A DNA stretch of 27,668 nucleotides, from positions 1 through 27,668 of the forward strand of contig CAZNKO010000008.1 in assembly GCA_964573855.1 (NCBI GenBank). The letters are read 5' to 3'. Position 1 is the first letter of the stretch, and each line of letters opens with the position of its first letter. The notes below the pieces were generated by a model. It ran no database searches. It was given only the letters and a program-made list of their open reading frames with translations, and was not told where the DNA came from. Made by a program: the position numbers and the translations under genes. Shown here in pieces: positions 1-7,544 of the stretch. The stretch is from CAZNKO01 sp964573855 (GTDB lineage: Bacteria > Patescibacteriota > Patescibacteriia > UBA9934 > GWF2-40-263).

Positions 1-1400
1 CGCTGGAGGTGATGCGTGGCCCGCACATCATCTTCATTATATTCGAGAATCTTTTTCAAGATCCTCTCGTCCTTCGTCTTCAGCCAATCCTCAAACCACA
101 GCACGGAGTTTGCCCCGCCGGCGTCCTCACTCCGCCATGTGAATCCAAGATAGGCCGCAATATCTTTGAGCGAATAAAATGGAAGCGGAAAAACGACGCT
201 TCCCCGCGCGACGAGAAACAAGTCAACAAGGTTGCGCTCGAGCGCCTCACGGGCAATCGGCGTCCACCCATGCCGCTCCCCCAACCGCCGCACGACCTCG
301 GCCTCAAATCCGCCGTAGTGATAGATCGGCGCGTCGTGATAGCTCTCAATGAAGGAGAGAAACGCCTGCCACATCTCCTTTTGACTCTCCGGCGCGGGAG
401 CAAAAAAGCTGTGATATTCCTGTTTCCCTTCACTCACAGCGAGCACCCCAAGCAAATAATCGAAGTCGCGCAGCGGATCACTCTCCACATCAAAAAATAA
501 TTCGACCCGGCTCTCGGGCAGGCGCGCCCGATTCACGACAATGTGCCGATGCTCGGAAAGCGCAAGCGCTTGGGTCTGGAGGATGGCAAGCCGGCCCGGG
601 TCAAGGTCTGGCACGCGGCGCTCGAGATCCCGGACGGACATGTTTGCCAGTTTGGGAATGGATGTGATGCCGGCTTTTTGAAGCCGTGCGACTTCCCCGC
701 GCCAGACCCGATTCAGGAGCGAAAGATCATCACAGCTCTCGGAAAGTTCGCGGCACTCGGCAAACCACGGCGAACTCTTGCAGCCGGAGGTCACAAAATG
801 CGGCGGCTGTTTGCCCGCGACAATCTCTTCAATCTCATGAAGAGTGAGATGATATTCGGCCTCAAACTCTTCGATGGGGTACGGGAGCGTGACGTTGTCT
901 GGCGTGATGACGTACCCCTGTCGCGGTTTTACGCCCTGGAGCACCTCGAGCAATTCGGCGTAAAAACAGCCTTGGAATTTATATTCATCCATCACGGTCC
1001 GCATGGACTTGATATCAGCCGCGACGTAATACCATTTCCCGAGTTTGGACCCGCCCTGCACGCGTTCGAGAATATCGGGGTGGGCAACGTAATGCCGGTC
1101 CATGAGCACTCCGCGGTAAATCGTCCGGCGTCCTTCGCGCATGAACGCGAGAGTTTGAAGGAATGCCTCCTCGGTGTCCTCGGCTGTGACCTCGGCGATG
1201 TCTTCATCCCTCCCTTCGCGAAGGGAGGGATCGCGGCCCTGTAAAACTTCGCGCTGTTTTTCCGGCAGAAGTCCTTCATCAAGCAGGGCGGACAGGAGCG
1301 GGTGGTGCGGCTTCGTGCCGGGAGCGGCCGCATCAAAATAGACCCACGTCGGGCATTTCAAAAATTGAAAAAACGTTTTTTCCGTAATAAGCCTCTGCAT
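1..1400 (-). CDS. TM0106-type RecB-family nuclease with YprB/RNase H-like domain (partial)
   Basis: Reading from ATG at 1400 gives an open frame of 466 codons that leaves the window still open, so the C-terminus is missing. The order matches the TM0106 family: an N-terminal PD-(D/E)xK RecB/Cas4-like module, then a DEDD-type RNase H-like exonuclease domain. Cys16 (in LKCP) with Cys207, Cys216 and Cys223 has the split-cysteine layout of a Cas4/AddB-type Fe-S cluster. Asp129-x-Lys131 (ADIKS) fits the nuclease core. The RNase H-like domain starts at Asp304-x-Glu306 (FFDVES) and has the closing YNxxD motif at Tyr454-Asp458. Family members are predicted nucleases of unknown cellular role. Residues about 56-65 (DPSLREGRDED) are encoded by a perfect palindrome that looks inserted. 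No SD is visible. The upstream leader is an array of short words. The family assignment is solid, the function is not known. Confidence 0.87.
   Translation of the reverse strand, partial: MQRLITEKTFFQFLKCPTWVYFDAAAPGTKPHHPLLSALLDEGLLPEKQREVLQGRDPSLREGRDEDIAEVTAEDTEEAFLQTLAFMREGRRTIYRGVLMDRHYVAHPDILERVQGGSKLGKWYYVAADIKSMRTVMDEYKFQGCFYAELLEVLQGVKPRQGYVITPDNVTLPYPIEEFEAEYHLTLHEIEEIVAGKQPPHFVTSGCKSSPWFAECRELSESCDDLSLLNRVWRGEVARLQKAGITSIPKLANMSVRDLERRVPDLDPGRLAILQTQALALSEHRHIVVNRARLPESRVELFFDVESDPLRDFDYLLGVLAVSEGKQEYHSFFAPAPESQKEMWQAFLSFIESYHDAPIYHYGGFEAEVVRRLGERHGWTPIAREALERNLVDLFLVARGSVVFPLPFYSLKDIAAYLGFTWRSEDAGGANSVLWFEDWLKTKDERILKKILEYNEDDVRATHHLQ
1206..1231. repeat. Perfect 26-bp palindrome inside the nuclease coding region
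   Basis: Each arm is ATCCCTCCCTTCG or its exact reverse complement. It adds the residues DPSLREGR to the nuclease in frame, between the N-terminal cysteine segment and the next conserved block. From general experience, palindromes of the CCTCCCTT type are common dispersed repeats in CPR genomes. Confidence 0.8.
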
Positions 1401-1472
1401 ACGATCGTCTAAGCTCCAACCTCCAACCACTCACTTCTAACTTCCAACTTCCCACCTCTCACTTCCAATCTA
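1401..1472. repeat. Array of degenerate short words (CCAACTTC / CTAACTTC type)
   Basis: About 70 bp upstream of the nuclease start consist of imperfect 6-9 bp words such as CTCCAACCT, CTTCTAACTT, CCAACTTCC and CTCACTTCC. They have no fixed period and no coding potential. It lies between the divergent genes at 1400 and 1533. On the minus strand a TATACT hexamer (1477-1472) just beyond it could be a -10 element for the nuclease gene, without a good -35. Confidence 0.6.
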
Positions 1473-1532
1473 GTATAGACAAAAATGAGAAAATCTGATA
1501 CGGTCGCTCGGGTTTCACACGAAGGAGGACCC

Positions 1533-1904
1533 ATGCAGAAGGAAATCAGATTTCTCGTGCTGGACGAGGGCCAACGGAGGGTCTTCGATCATCTGTTCGA
1601 TGGTTTCGGTGTCGAAGTGCAGATCACGAAAGACGTGATCGTCCAAGCCGGACCGATTCCGCAGCCGATGATTTACCTCGTCAACGGATGCGCCGTGTTC
1701 ATGGACGGCGGGGTCAACGCTACGCTCGGCGAAGGAGTCGCGTTCAACGCGGTCGTTGTGCCGGCCAGACACATGCACAGCTGGCAGGCGCGGAAGGGCG
1801 GCACGCGCGTCCGGCGGGTCGCCGGTGACAGCTTCGTTCGGGCCATCGCGATGCCGGACAACAAGCCGCCGTGGGTGATCCCGCCGCCCGCGGAAAAGAA
1901 GTGA
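1533..1904 (+). CDS. Small hypothetical protein, possible jelly-roll/cupin-like fold
   Basis: A 123-aa protein. The start is ATG 1533 because a strong SD (AAGGAGG, 1522-1528) precedes it; an in-frame ATG at 1485 has none. I do not recognise the family. The middle (PMIYLVNGCAVFMDGG ... LGEGVAFNAVVVPARHMHSW) has alternating short strands and Gly turns with a late His-x-His, which resembles a small cupin or cyclic-nucleotide-binding-type barrel, but this is only an impression. There is no signal peptide or membrane segment. It stands alone on the plus strand between minus-strand genes and has its own terminator, so it is a monocistronic unit. Its codon use leans to G/C-ending codons more than neighbouring housekeeping genes. 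Confidence 0.7.
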   Translation: MQKEIRFLVLDEGQRRVFDHLFDGFGVEVQITKDVIVQAGPIPQPMIYLVNGCAVFMDGGVNATLGEGVAFNAVVVPARHMHSWQARKGGTRVRRVAGDSFVRAIAMPDNKPPWVIPPPAEKK

Positions 1905-1916
1905 GACCACGTTCCT

Positions 1917-1950
1917 GCCCCTGGCTTCGCTTGCTGGGGGCGTTTTATTT
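1917..1950 (+). terminator. Rho-independent terminator of the 1533-1904 gene
   Basis: A GC-rich stem (GCCCC ... GGGGGC around a loop containing CTTCGCTTGC) is followed by CGTTTTATTTT, 12 bp after the stop codon. Confidence 0.7.
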
Positions 1951-2041
1951 TCGTGGAACGTATATCGTGGAATGTAAAACGGAAAACGTAAACGCGACAG
2001 ACCCTCCTCAACGATTCACGATCCACGTTCCATGATTCACG
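1951..2041. repeat. Word-repeat hairpin element (CGTGGAACGT family)
   Basis: The left arm (1951-1996) repeats words such as TCGTGGAACG, TCGTGGAATG and ACGGAAAACG. The right arm (2010-2041) repeats their complements (ACGATTCACG, ATCCACGTTCC, ATGATTCACG). The whole forms a long imperfect hairpin and overlaps the stop codon of the DUF4015 gene. It lies at a convergent gene junction, so it may end transcription on both strands, but there is no classical U-tract on the minus side. Confidence 0.65.
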
Positions 2042-3194
2042 GGACAATGTATTCCGCCGGCTCGTAGACGTTCCGCGCATTCCAGAGCATCCAACCGGAA
2101 ACCCCGGCGTCGCGGGCTGCTTTGATTTGCGCTTCGATCAAGGACGCGGTGTAGGTGGCACCCAGATCAAAATCCTGGAGCCATGGGCGGAACTTCTTGC
2201 GCGACTCCTCGGGCGGGATCTGTGTCTCTTGTTCAAGAAGTTTCGCTCCCTCGTTCAATGACTTGTTCACGATCTCGTACGGATACAGCGCCGGGTTCCC
2301 GTATCCTTCAAATCTGTTTGGATAGTGGGAAGGATAGACCATGGGCGAAATGAAATCTGCGTACGGATAGACGTCCGCGAGCCTTTGCCCGATCCCAAAA
2401 TCCTCCGTGCGCCAGAACGTCATCCCGAAAAGATCGTGAGAGACGGGGATTCCCTCGTCTCGAAGAACCCCGAGCTTCTTCCAAAATTCCTGCATCACTC
2501 CAATCTCGGTCTTTGTCCCGTCGTAGATCGGATAGACAATGTTGCTCAAAATCCCGTCCGACGGGAACCTGACGTAATCGAATTGGATTTCATCAAAGCC
2601 TCGCGTGTACGCCTCGCGGGCAAGCGCAAGCGCGTAATCCGTGACAGCAGCTGCCGTTGGATCAAGCCAGAGGCCGCCGATATTGTCCTGCCAAAAATTT
2701 CCTTTCCGGGTCCGGAGCGCGATCTCGGGGTGAGCCTCCGCAAACACCTTGTTTTTCATGACCGTAAGCCGCGCGATGCGGTAAATCCCCTGTTCCCCGA
2801 GCCGCTTCAGAAGGCCGTCGAGATCTGTTATGTACGGTTCGTTCATTTGGTACGACTCGAGTGTTTTGTCCTGGACGAAAAAGCCAATGGCGCCGCCATC
2901 ATTTTTCAAATCAATGACCGCCGCGTTCAATCCCATCTCTCGCATGTACGTAAGGAGCTCCTCCCCCCGCAATGTTCCGGCCGTCTCAACGGTCCAATAC
3001 AGTCCGCGCACTTCCACGGGCAGCGGCACCCGCAAGACCGCGGGCGATTTTTTCTCCTCAAAAATTCCAAACGGCAGTTTTCCATCCAACCCCTCTTGCC
3101 ACGCCACGATTCCAACCGCCAGCGCCAAAATCAAAAACGCCGGCGCCCATGTTGCGATCCAGCGTTTCAACCGTTGCAGGCGTTCGGGGTTCAT
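2037..3194 (-). CDS. Membrane-anchored DUF4015 putative glycoside hydrolase
   Basis: A 385-aa protein with an N-terminal signal anchor (about residues 14-31) followed by a single TIM-barrel-like domain of the DUF4015 (putative glycosyl hydrolase) family. Typical segments are VEVRGLYWTVETAG, MREMGLNAAVIDLKNDGG, GFDEIQFDYVRFPSDG, DFISPMVYPSHY and a final GVSGWMLWNARNVY. Acidic residues in the FDYVRFP and DLKND motifs are the likely active-site region by analogy with GH13/GH36-like barrels. The substrate is unknown; a cell-wall or exopolysaccharide glycan is an inference. It is the last gene of a three-gene operon, 6 bp after the cyclophilin gene. The start codon sits in a small palindrome (GGGGTATGAACCCC). 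Confidence 0.88.
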   Translation of the reverse strand: MNPERLQRLKRWIATWAPAFLILALAVGIVAWQEGLDGKLPFGIFEEKKSPAVLRVPLPVEVRGLYWTVETAGTLRGEELLTYMREMGLNAAVIDLKNDGGAIGFFVQDKTLESYQMNEPYITDLDGLLKRLGEQGIYRIARLTVMKNKVFAEAHPEIALRTRKGNFWQDNIGGLWLDPTAAAVTDYALALAREAYTRGFDEIQFDYVRFPSDGILSNIVYPIYDGTKTEIGVMQEFWKKLGVLRDEGIPVSHDLFGMTFWRTEDFGIGQRLADVYPYADFISPMVYPSHYPNRFEGYGNPALYPYEIVNKSLNEGAKLLEQETQIPPEESRKKFRPWLQDFDLGATYTASLIEAQIKAARDAGVSGWMLWNARNVYEPAEYIVP

Positions 3195-3200
3195 ACCCCG

Positions 3201-3806
3201 TCATTTCTTGTTTTCAATCGTCACCGTTGTCATGCGGTCGCCAATCTGAATCTTGTCCACCGCGTCCAACCCAGAAATGACACGGCCGAAAATGGAATAA
3301 TTTTTTGGCAGAGGAACATCCGCGAGCATGATGAAAAACTGGGAGCCGTTCGTGCTCGGACCGGCATTCGCCATCGCGACGATCCCGCGGTCGTACGTGT
3401 ACGTATCCGCGAGCTCATCCTGAAACCGATAGCCCGGGCCGCCCGTGCCGTTCCCCTTTGGATCGCCGCCTTGAATCACGAATCCTTCTTCCCGGCGATG
3501 GAATGTCAGGCCGTCGTAATAGCCGCCTTCCGCCAAATAGACAAAATTGGAAACCGTGATCGGGGCGGTCGCATCATAGAGTTCGAAAACGATGTCGCCC
3601 TTCTCGGTTTTGAGGCGCACGAGTTTGCCGGAAATTTTTTCCGCCGGAAGTTTGCCTTGAAAGGTCCAGGTTTTGAGCACAGAGGGAGGGGGAGAAGAGG
3701 CGGAAGAGGGAGAGGAGGAGGAAGGGGTTGACGGGATACAGCCGGCGCCGATCAGGAGGAGGCTGAGAACAAAAAGAAGGGCTAGGGTGATTTTCCGTCG
3801 CGTCAT
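3201..3806 (-). CDS. Cyclophilin-type peptidyl-prolyl isomerase, lipoprotein
   Basis: A 201-aa protein. Residues 1-23 form a lipoprotein signal (LIGAGC lipobox, Cys23), followed by a Ser/Pro-rich linker (25-42) and a compact cyclophilin domain. Family motifs are GDIVFELYDATAP, TFHR, FVIQGGDPKGNGTGGPGY, NGSQFFIM and SIFGRVISGLDAVDKI. Cyclophilins catalyse cis-trans isomerisation of Xaa-Pro bonds; the lipobox places this one outside the membrane, presumably helping secreted proteins fold. It sits 4 bp after the 78-aa membrane protein and 6 bp before the DUF4015 gene, as one transcript. Confidence 0.92.
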   Translation of the reverse strand: MTRRKITLALLFVLSLLLIGAGCIPSTPSSSSPSSASSPPPSVLKTWTFQGKLPAEKISGKLVRLKTEKGDIVFELYDATAPITVSNFVYLAEGGYYDGLTFHRREEGFVIQGGDPKGNGTGGPGYRFQDELADTYTYDRGIVAMANAGPSTNGSQFFIMLADVPLPKNYSIFGRVISGLDAVDKIQIGDRMTTVTIENKK

Positions 3807-3810
3807 ATTT

Positions 3811-4047
3811 CTACCGTTGCGCGTAGGCCCGATCGAAAAGAAGAGCGGTGATCTCCGCGGCCTGCTTCTCGAGCAGGTTCGTCGAACTTAATACAAACAT
3901 GGAGAGCGTCACCATCATGAGGAGGAGCAGGGCCACAAATACGTTCGCCCCGAACGGCAAATGATGACACTTGTCGCAGCGCGGATGCTGCGGCGTCGGA
4001 TCACTCTTGTTTGATTTAGTCGCCTTGCGGCGCTTCGCGGTTGGCAT
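3811..4047 (-). CDS. Small single-pass membrane protein with Cys motif
   Basis: A 78-aa protein. The start is ATG 4047, with the strong SD AAGGAGG ending 5 nt before it; the longer frame upstream has no SD. The N-terminus is basic (KRRKATKSNKSD), then comes a CDKCHHLP motif (a possible metal site, C-x2-C-H-H), a transmembrane helix (about residues 38-57) and a short alanine-rich tail. The family is not recognised. It is the first gene of the operon with the cyclophilin and DUF4015 genes, so an envelope role is likely. Confidence 0.75.
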   Translation of the reverse strand: MPTAKRRKATKSNKSDPTPQHPRCDKCHHLPFGANVFVALLLLMMVTLSMFVLSSTNLLEKQAAEITALLFDRAYAQR

Positions 4048-4091
4048 AATCCTCCTTGAATGAACGTGAATGAAAAATGAAAATCGAAAAT

Positions 4092-4120
4092 AGTATAGCA
4101 ATGAATCTGTCCACAGGCAA
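4092..4120 (-). promoter_or_regulatory. Sigma70-type promoter of the membrane protein/cyclophilin/DUF4015 operon
   Basis: On the minus strand TTGCCT (4120-4115) and TATACT (4097-4092) are separated by exactly 17 bp. Transcription should start near 4085, giving a leader of about 38 nt that carries the SD. Confidence 0.65.
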
Positions 4121-4121
4121 A

Positions 4122-4952
4122 TTATTCTCTGTCGCACCCCCCTTCTCTAAGCTCCCAAAGGACGCTGACGCGCCAGGTTGCTTCCTTGATGTGCCTCTCG
4201 CGCGAGGTGCGGGTGCGCGTGGCGGTTGGTGTAAAGGTGCCGCCACAGCCGCCGCGGGCGAGTTCACGGCCGACGAGGACAAAATCGCTGTCAATGGTGG
4301 AGACGGACGCCCAGGCGCGGTAGCCGACAGCGCTAGGCGGAGGGGATGCTAAGAGTTCGCTCAAGAGCACCTGTGTGTCCCTCGGGATATTCTGCTCCGG
4401 GATGCGTCCGACCGCCCAGAGCCCTGCGTCCGAAGTCGAAATGGTCGTAAACAGACGGCGCGTATCTGGATCCGGGACCGCTGGATGGATTTTCCAGGCT
4501 CCAAAGCTCCGGTCGTTCGCGATGAGTGTAAGATCCGAAGGCACCACTCCCCCAACTCTGATGCCGTCATAAGAAAGAGAGAGTTCGAGCGGTTCGCCAG
4601 CAGCCGCTCCTGTAAATATGATCTCATAGACGGGGCCGATCGCGGAGGTGAAGGGGCCGAGAAGGTCCTCCTGAAGGATTGCGTTCATCTGTTCGCCAGG
4701 AACCCCGCGGCCCGAAATTGTCAGACGCCCATCCTGAGAGGTGAGACGGAACGCTTCGGGCTCCGGAATCGCGAGCGACCACACCGTGCCGACCGCAACG
4801 GCCGCAGCCACGAGGACGAGGGCGATGGCGTGAGCTTTCTTCCCGCGAACCTTCAACCCATGGACCTTCAACCGCGTGCGATGGTGCACGGCGTTTGCTT
4901 TCCCCCAAGAAAACAGCGACGGAAGCAATTTAACAAAGGTGAATGTTGTCAT
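4122..4952 (-). CDS. Hypothetical membrane-anchored extracytoplasmic protein
   Basis: A 276-aa protein with a basic N-terminal stretch and one transmembrane helix (about residues 41-63, KKAHAIALVLVAAAVAVGTVW), then an extracytoplasmic region of about 210 residues. The frame reads as genuine coding sequence, but I do not recognise a family. The C-terminus is Thr/Arg-rich (TPTATRTRTSRERH). It begins 3 bp after the stop of the small lipoprotein gene, has no SD and is probably translated by coupling. It completes an operon whose other two products are also exported. Confidence 0.7.
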   Translation of the reverse strand: MTTFTFVKLLPSLFSWGKANAVHHRTRLKVHGLKVRGKKAHAIALVLVAAAVAVGTVWSLAIPEPEAFRLTSQDGRLTISGRGVPGEQMNAILQEDLLGPFTSAIGPVYEIIFTGAAAGEPLELSLSYDGIRVGGVVPSDLTLIANDRSFGAWKIHPAVPDPDTRRLFTTISTSDAGLWAVGRIPEQNIPRDTQVLLSELLASPPPSAVGYRAWASVSTIDSDFVLVGRELARGGCGGTFTPTATRTRTSRERHIKEATWRVSVLWELREGGCDRE

Positions 4953-4955
4953 GGA

Positions 4956-5159
4956 TTATTCGACGAGATCCAGCTCCGTGAACGCCTCGTCGAGATTATC
5001 ATCATTTGAAGAGGAGGAAGGGATGCCACCGCCGCCCGCGGGGTCCCGCCCGAAGGCGGGAGAAGGGGCGGAAGGGGTTTGATCGCGCGAAGGAATGCGC
5101 TGCACACATCCGGCGCCCGCGAGCATCATCACCGCCAAGAGAATCAAAAGGATTTTCAT
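4956..5159 (-). CDS. Small lipoprotein, low-complexity tail
   Basis: A 67-aa protein. The start is ATG 5159, supported by AGGAGG 7 nt upstream and by an ATGA overlap with the stop of the thrombospondin-repeat gene. The signal ends in a lipobox (MLAGAGC, Cys18). The mature part is Pro/Ser/Gly-rich with an acidic end (DDNLDEAFTELDLVE). The segment SPAFGRDPAGGGG is encoded by a GC-rich palindrome (about 5035-5061) that appears inserted. The function is unknown; it may be a surface anchor or spacer partner of the repeat protein made just upstream. Confidence 0.72.
   Translation of the reverse strand: MKILLILLAVMMLAGAGCVQRIPSRDQTPSAPSPAFGRDPAGGGGIPSSSSNDDNLDEAFTELDLVE
5035..5061. repeat. GC-rich palindrome (GGGTCCCGCC type) in the lipoprotein gene
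   Basis: TCCCGCC and GGCGGGA pair around CGAA, extended by a nested CCCGCGGGG. Similar units with a GGGTCCCGCC or GGATCCCGCC core occur near 11913-11942 (uvrD end) and 19313-19330 (palindromic element). Confidence 0.6.
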
Positions 5160-6340
5160 AAGCCAGCCTCCTGTTTGAATGCCTTCCAATCATCCCGCAT
5201 CTTCTGGATCAAATTTCGACGCGCCGTTTTATTCATCGCTTTCATGAAAACGATTTTGTTTTCCACAACCTTTGTCACGAATTTCGCCACAGTCGCACGA
5301 TCCACCCCTTGCGCCATGGTGTCCTCGGCGCGCTGTTCCAGATCATAGAAACGGAAAATAATCAGGTCGTGGACCTTATCCTGAAGCTCTTCGAGACAGT
5401 CGGGGGTCGCTCCGCATTTTTTCTTTTCTTCCGCGACGTCCCCAAGCTTCAGCGTTTGCTTCGCGCAATTAGCCCGCGCTGGCCCGGGCGTATTTTTCCA
5501 GCACGCATTGTACGCTTTGTAATAGGCAATGCATTCGGTCTGCTCGTCACCCGTAAACGCACGACAGGCCTCGGGCAGATACCGGATCTCGAGTTCGCGC
5601 TCCCGGCCGGCCTGGTCGAGATTCAAACGACACAGGACGCGGTCGTAGAGTTTCGACTGCACACATTGGAGATGATCACAGCGCTGGGAGGCAGGCGGGG
5701 TCGGTGTATCCACCCCTGGACAATCATTCGTGCGAGAACAAGAGCGGGTTTGATTGCCGAATTTGTCGCACGCTTCCCAGTTGCCGCACTTCCATGTGTC
5801 CTGCCGACAGCTCGGCGTACACGTTTGAGTTTCTTTCGGCTTCGGGGTTTGCGCGGACAGACAATCAAAACTCAAGGTACAGGTTCGTGTTTGTTTTCCC
5901 AGTGCATCGCACGCGGAGAATTCGCCGCAGTCCCAGGTATCGGCCGTGCATTCCGGCGTGCAGGTCTGCTCTGCCACGGGCGACGGTGTATCCGTCAGAG
6001 GACAATCAAAAGATTTCGTGCAGGAACGCGTCTGTTGTCCTGTGGTGGGACAGGCCGTCCATGCTCCGCACTCCCATGTATCGCTCGTGCACGACGGGGT
6101 ACACGATTGGGTCGTCGAAGGCGACGGATCTGTCACGAACGAACAATCATTGGTAAGGGTGCAGGTGCGGGTTTGTTCCCCTGTGAGAGAACACGCGGAC
6201 CAGTCGCCACAGCTCCAGGTGTCCGACGAACAGCTCGGGGTTCCGCCCCCGCCGCCGCCTCCCCCGCCGCCACCGGCAGCCCACACAGAACCAGCGCTCG
6301 CAGTGAGCAGGATGAACGCAATAAAAAGAAAGCGTCCCAT
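5156..6340 (-). CDS. Secreted Cys-rich protein with four thrombospondin-1-like repeats
   Basis: A 394-aa protein with signal peptide 1-22, an 11-residue poly-Gly linker (23-33) and four tandem repeats of about 46 residues (about 36-220). Each carries DTWxCGxWxAC, then a QTRxC segment, a xxDC and a closing QxC, which is the Cys/Trp/Arg layout of thrombospondin type-1 modules. A Cys-rich alpha-helical region follows (about 220-394; paired Cys such as LQCVQSKLYDRVLC and CGATPDC) with a basic C-terminus. Such modules normally bind glycans or proteins at cell surfaces, so adhesion is an inference. TATTAT (6356-6351) lies only about 11 nt upstream of the ATG, so the mRNA may be nearly leaderless. 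Its stop overlaps the next start (ATGA). Confidence 0.82.
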   Translation of the reverse strand: MGRFLFIAFILLTASAGSVWAAGGGGGGGGGGGTPSCSSDTWSCGDWSACSLTGEQTRTCTLTNDCSFVTDPSPSTTQSCTPSCTSDTWECGAWTACPTTGQQTRSCTKSFDCPLTDTPSPVAEQTCTPECTADTWDCGEFSACDALGKQTRTCTLSFDCLSAQTPKPKETQTCTPSCRQDTWKCGNWEACDKFGNQTRSCSRTNDCPGVDTPTPPASQRCDHLQCVQSKLYDRVLCRLNLDQAGRERELEIRYLPEACRAFTGDEQTECIAYYKAYNACWKNTPGPARANCAKQTLKLGDVAEEKKKCGATPDCLEELQDKVHDLIIFRFYDLEQRAEDTMAQGVDRATVAKFVTKVVENKIVFMKAMNKTARRNLIQKMRDDWKAFKQEAGL

Positions 6341-6357
6341 AACGCTTTTATAATATC

Positions 6358-6440
6358 ACAGTGACAAGAGACAAGCGACCTGTGACAAGGGTTTTAACGA
6401 AATTTTTCCTTGTCACTTGTTACTTGTCACATGTCACTTC
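6358..6440. repeat. Word-repeat hairpin element (GTGACAAG family)
   Basis: The left arm contains GTGACAAG, AGACAAG and GTGACAAGG. After an AT-rich loop (GTTTTAACGAAATTTTT) the right arm has CCTTGTCAC, TTACTTGTCAC and ATGTCACTT. It lies between the end of metK and the start of the thrombospondin-repeat gene and can fold on either strand. Confidence 0.65.
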
Positions 6441-6447
6441 CTTATTC

Positions 6448-7487
6448 TTACGACTCCCAAGGGAATTCGGCTCGCCCGAAGTGTCCGTACACAGCCGTTG
6501 CTTGATAGATCGGACGCACGAGACTCAACCGTTCCACGATCGCTTCAGGGCGAAAATCAAATTGCTCTTTGACGATCGCGGTCAAATCTTTTGTCACTCC
6601 CGCCCCTTCCGCCCCCCCAACCCCTTTTGCCTCGACATGCACGGGCTCGGCGCGGCCAAGTGTGTAGGCAACCGTCACGAACGCGGAGGACGCGAGCCCT
6701 TGCTCCACAAGTTTGCGTGCGACAAACCGCGCCATGTACGCCCCGGCGCGTTCGGCCTTGAACGGATCCTTACCCGAGAGATGGCTGTCGCCGTGCGGGA
6801 CAAGCGCGCCGTAGGTGTCGGTCGCGGTCTTCCTCCCCGAGGCGCCCGAATCAGCTTGAAAACCAAACGTCGTAAACGAACCAATCGGATTGATAAAAAT
6901 CTGGGCGCCGGTCTCGCCCACAACTGGCGTCACGATGCGATCGAGGATCGTGGCCTGCGCATCGCGTGGATTCACCGAGGCGTCGTGGGAGGCGAGCACG
7001 GTCACGGCGCACACCTGATCCTTTTCCACCACGAGCTGGACCTTGCCGTCCGGCCGAAGCCAGGCGAACGCTGGATCATTTCTCCGGAGGTCGTCGAGGC
7101 GCCGCGCGAGCGCGTGCGCATACACGAGCGGACGCGGGAGCATTTCGCGCGTCTCCGCGGTCGCGTACCCGTGCACAACCACCGTGTCCGATGCGCCGCG
7201 CAGGCCCTCCATTTCCTTCGATTGCCGATCCACGTTCACGAACACTTCAATCTCGTCCATGTATCCGATATCGCGGTACACCCGCCGCGCGAGCTCAGAG
7301 AGATCAAAATCCGCTTTTGAACTTACCTCGCCGCCGATCATGAGCATCCCGTGGGAGCCCATCACGTCGAGGTCCACCCGCGCCTCGGGGTCGCGGCGCA
7401 AAAACTCGTCCACGATCGCGTCCGCGATCTGGTCGCACACTTTGTCCGGCTGCCCGGCAGTTGTTGATTCCNNNNNNNNNNATTCAT
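6448..7487 (-). CDS. metK: S-adenosylmethionine synthetase (N-terminus broken by scaffold gap)
   Basis: MetK makes S-adenosylmethionine from methionine and ATP. The visible 340 codons carry the family landmarks: PDKVCDQIADAIVD, GSHGMLMIGGEVSS, HGYATAET, INPIGSFTTFGF, GRKTATDTYG, HLSGKDPFKAERAGAY and the closing AVYGHFGRAEFPWE. The frame runs into the N gap at 7472-7481. Beyond the gap, ATG 7487 preceded by a G-poor leader is the likely start, but with exactly 10 Ns it is out of frame, so the gap length is probably nominal. Two unusual points: the catalytic GHPDK motif reads GQPDK, and the usual GAGDQG loop reads GASDTV. The product is shorter than the E. coli enzyme (384 aa). Confidence 0.93.
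7472..7481. other. Scaffold gap (10 N) inside metK
   Basis: Ten consecutive Ns separate two contigs. The true gap size is unknown. The metK reading frame can only be joined to ATG 7487 if the real gap differs from 10 bases. Confidence 0.98.
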
Positions 7488-7544
7488 AGGATGAAATAGG
7501 GTAACAGGATGGAAAGAAAGAATCAATACTCGATAATCAAAATA

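Noticed and set aside
543..1244. A plus-strand open frame of 233 codons
   Set aside because: Antisense to the nuclease frame, which carries real motifs; the other is low in protein character.
2325..3731. A 468-codon plus-strand open frame
   Set aside because: It lies over the DUF4015 and cyclophilin genes, its product is Arg/Pro/His-rich with no recognisable motif, and both minus-strand products are clear family members.
5650..6240. Tandem DNA repeats with about 138-bp period, considered as CRISPR or satellite
   Set aside because: They are the four protein modules of the thrombospondin-like gene; the similarity follows the codons and there are no unique spacers.
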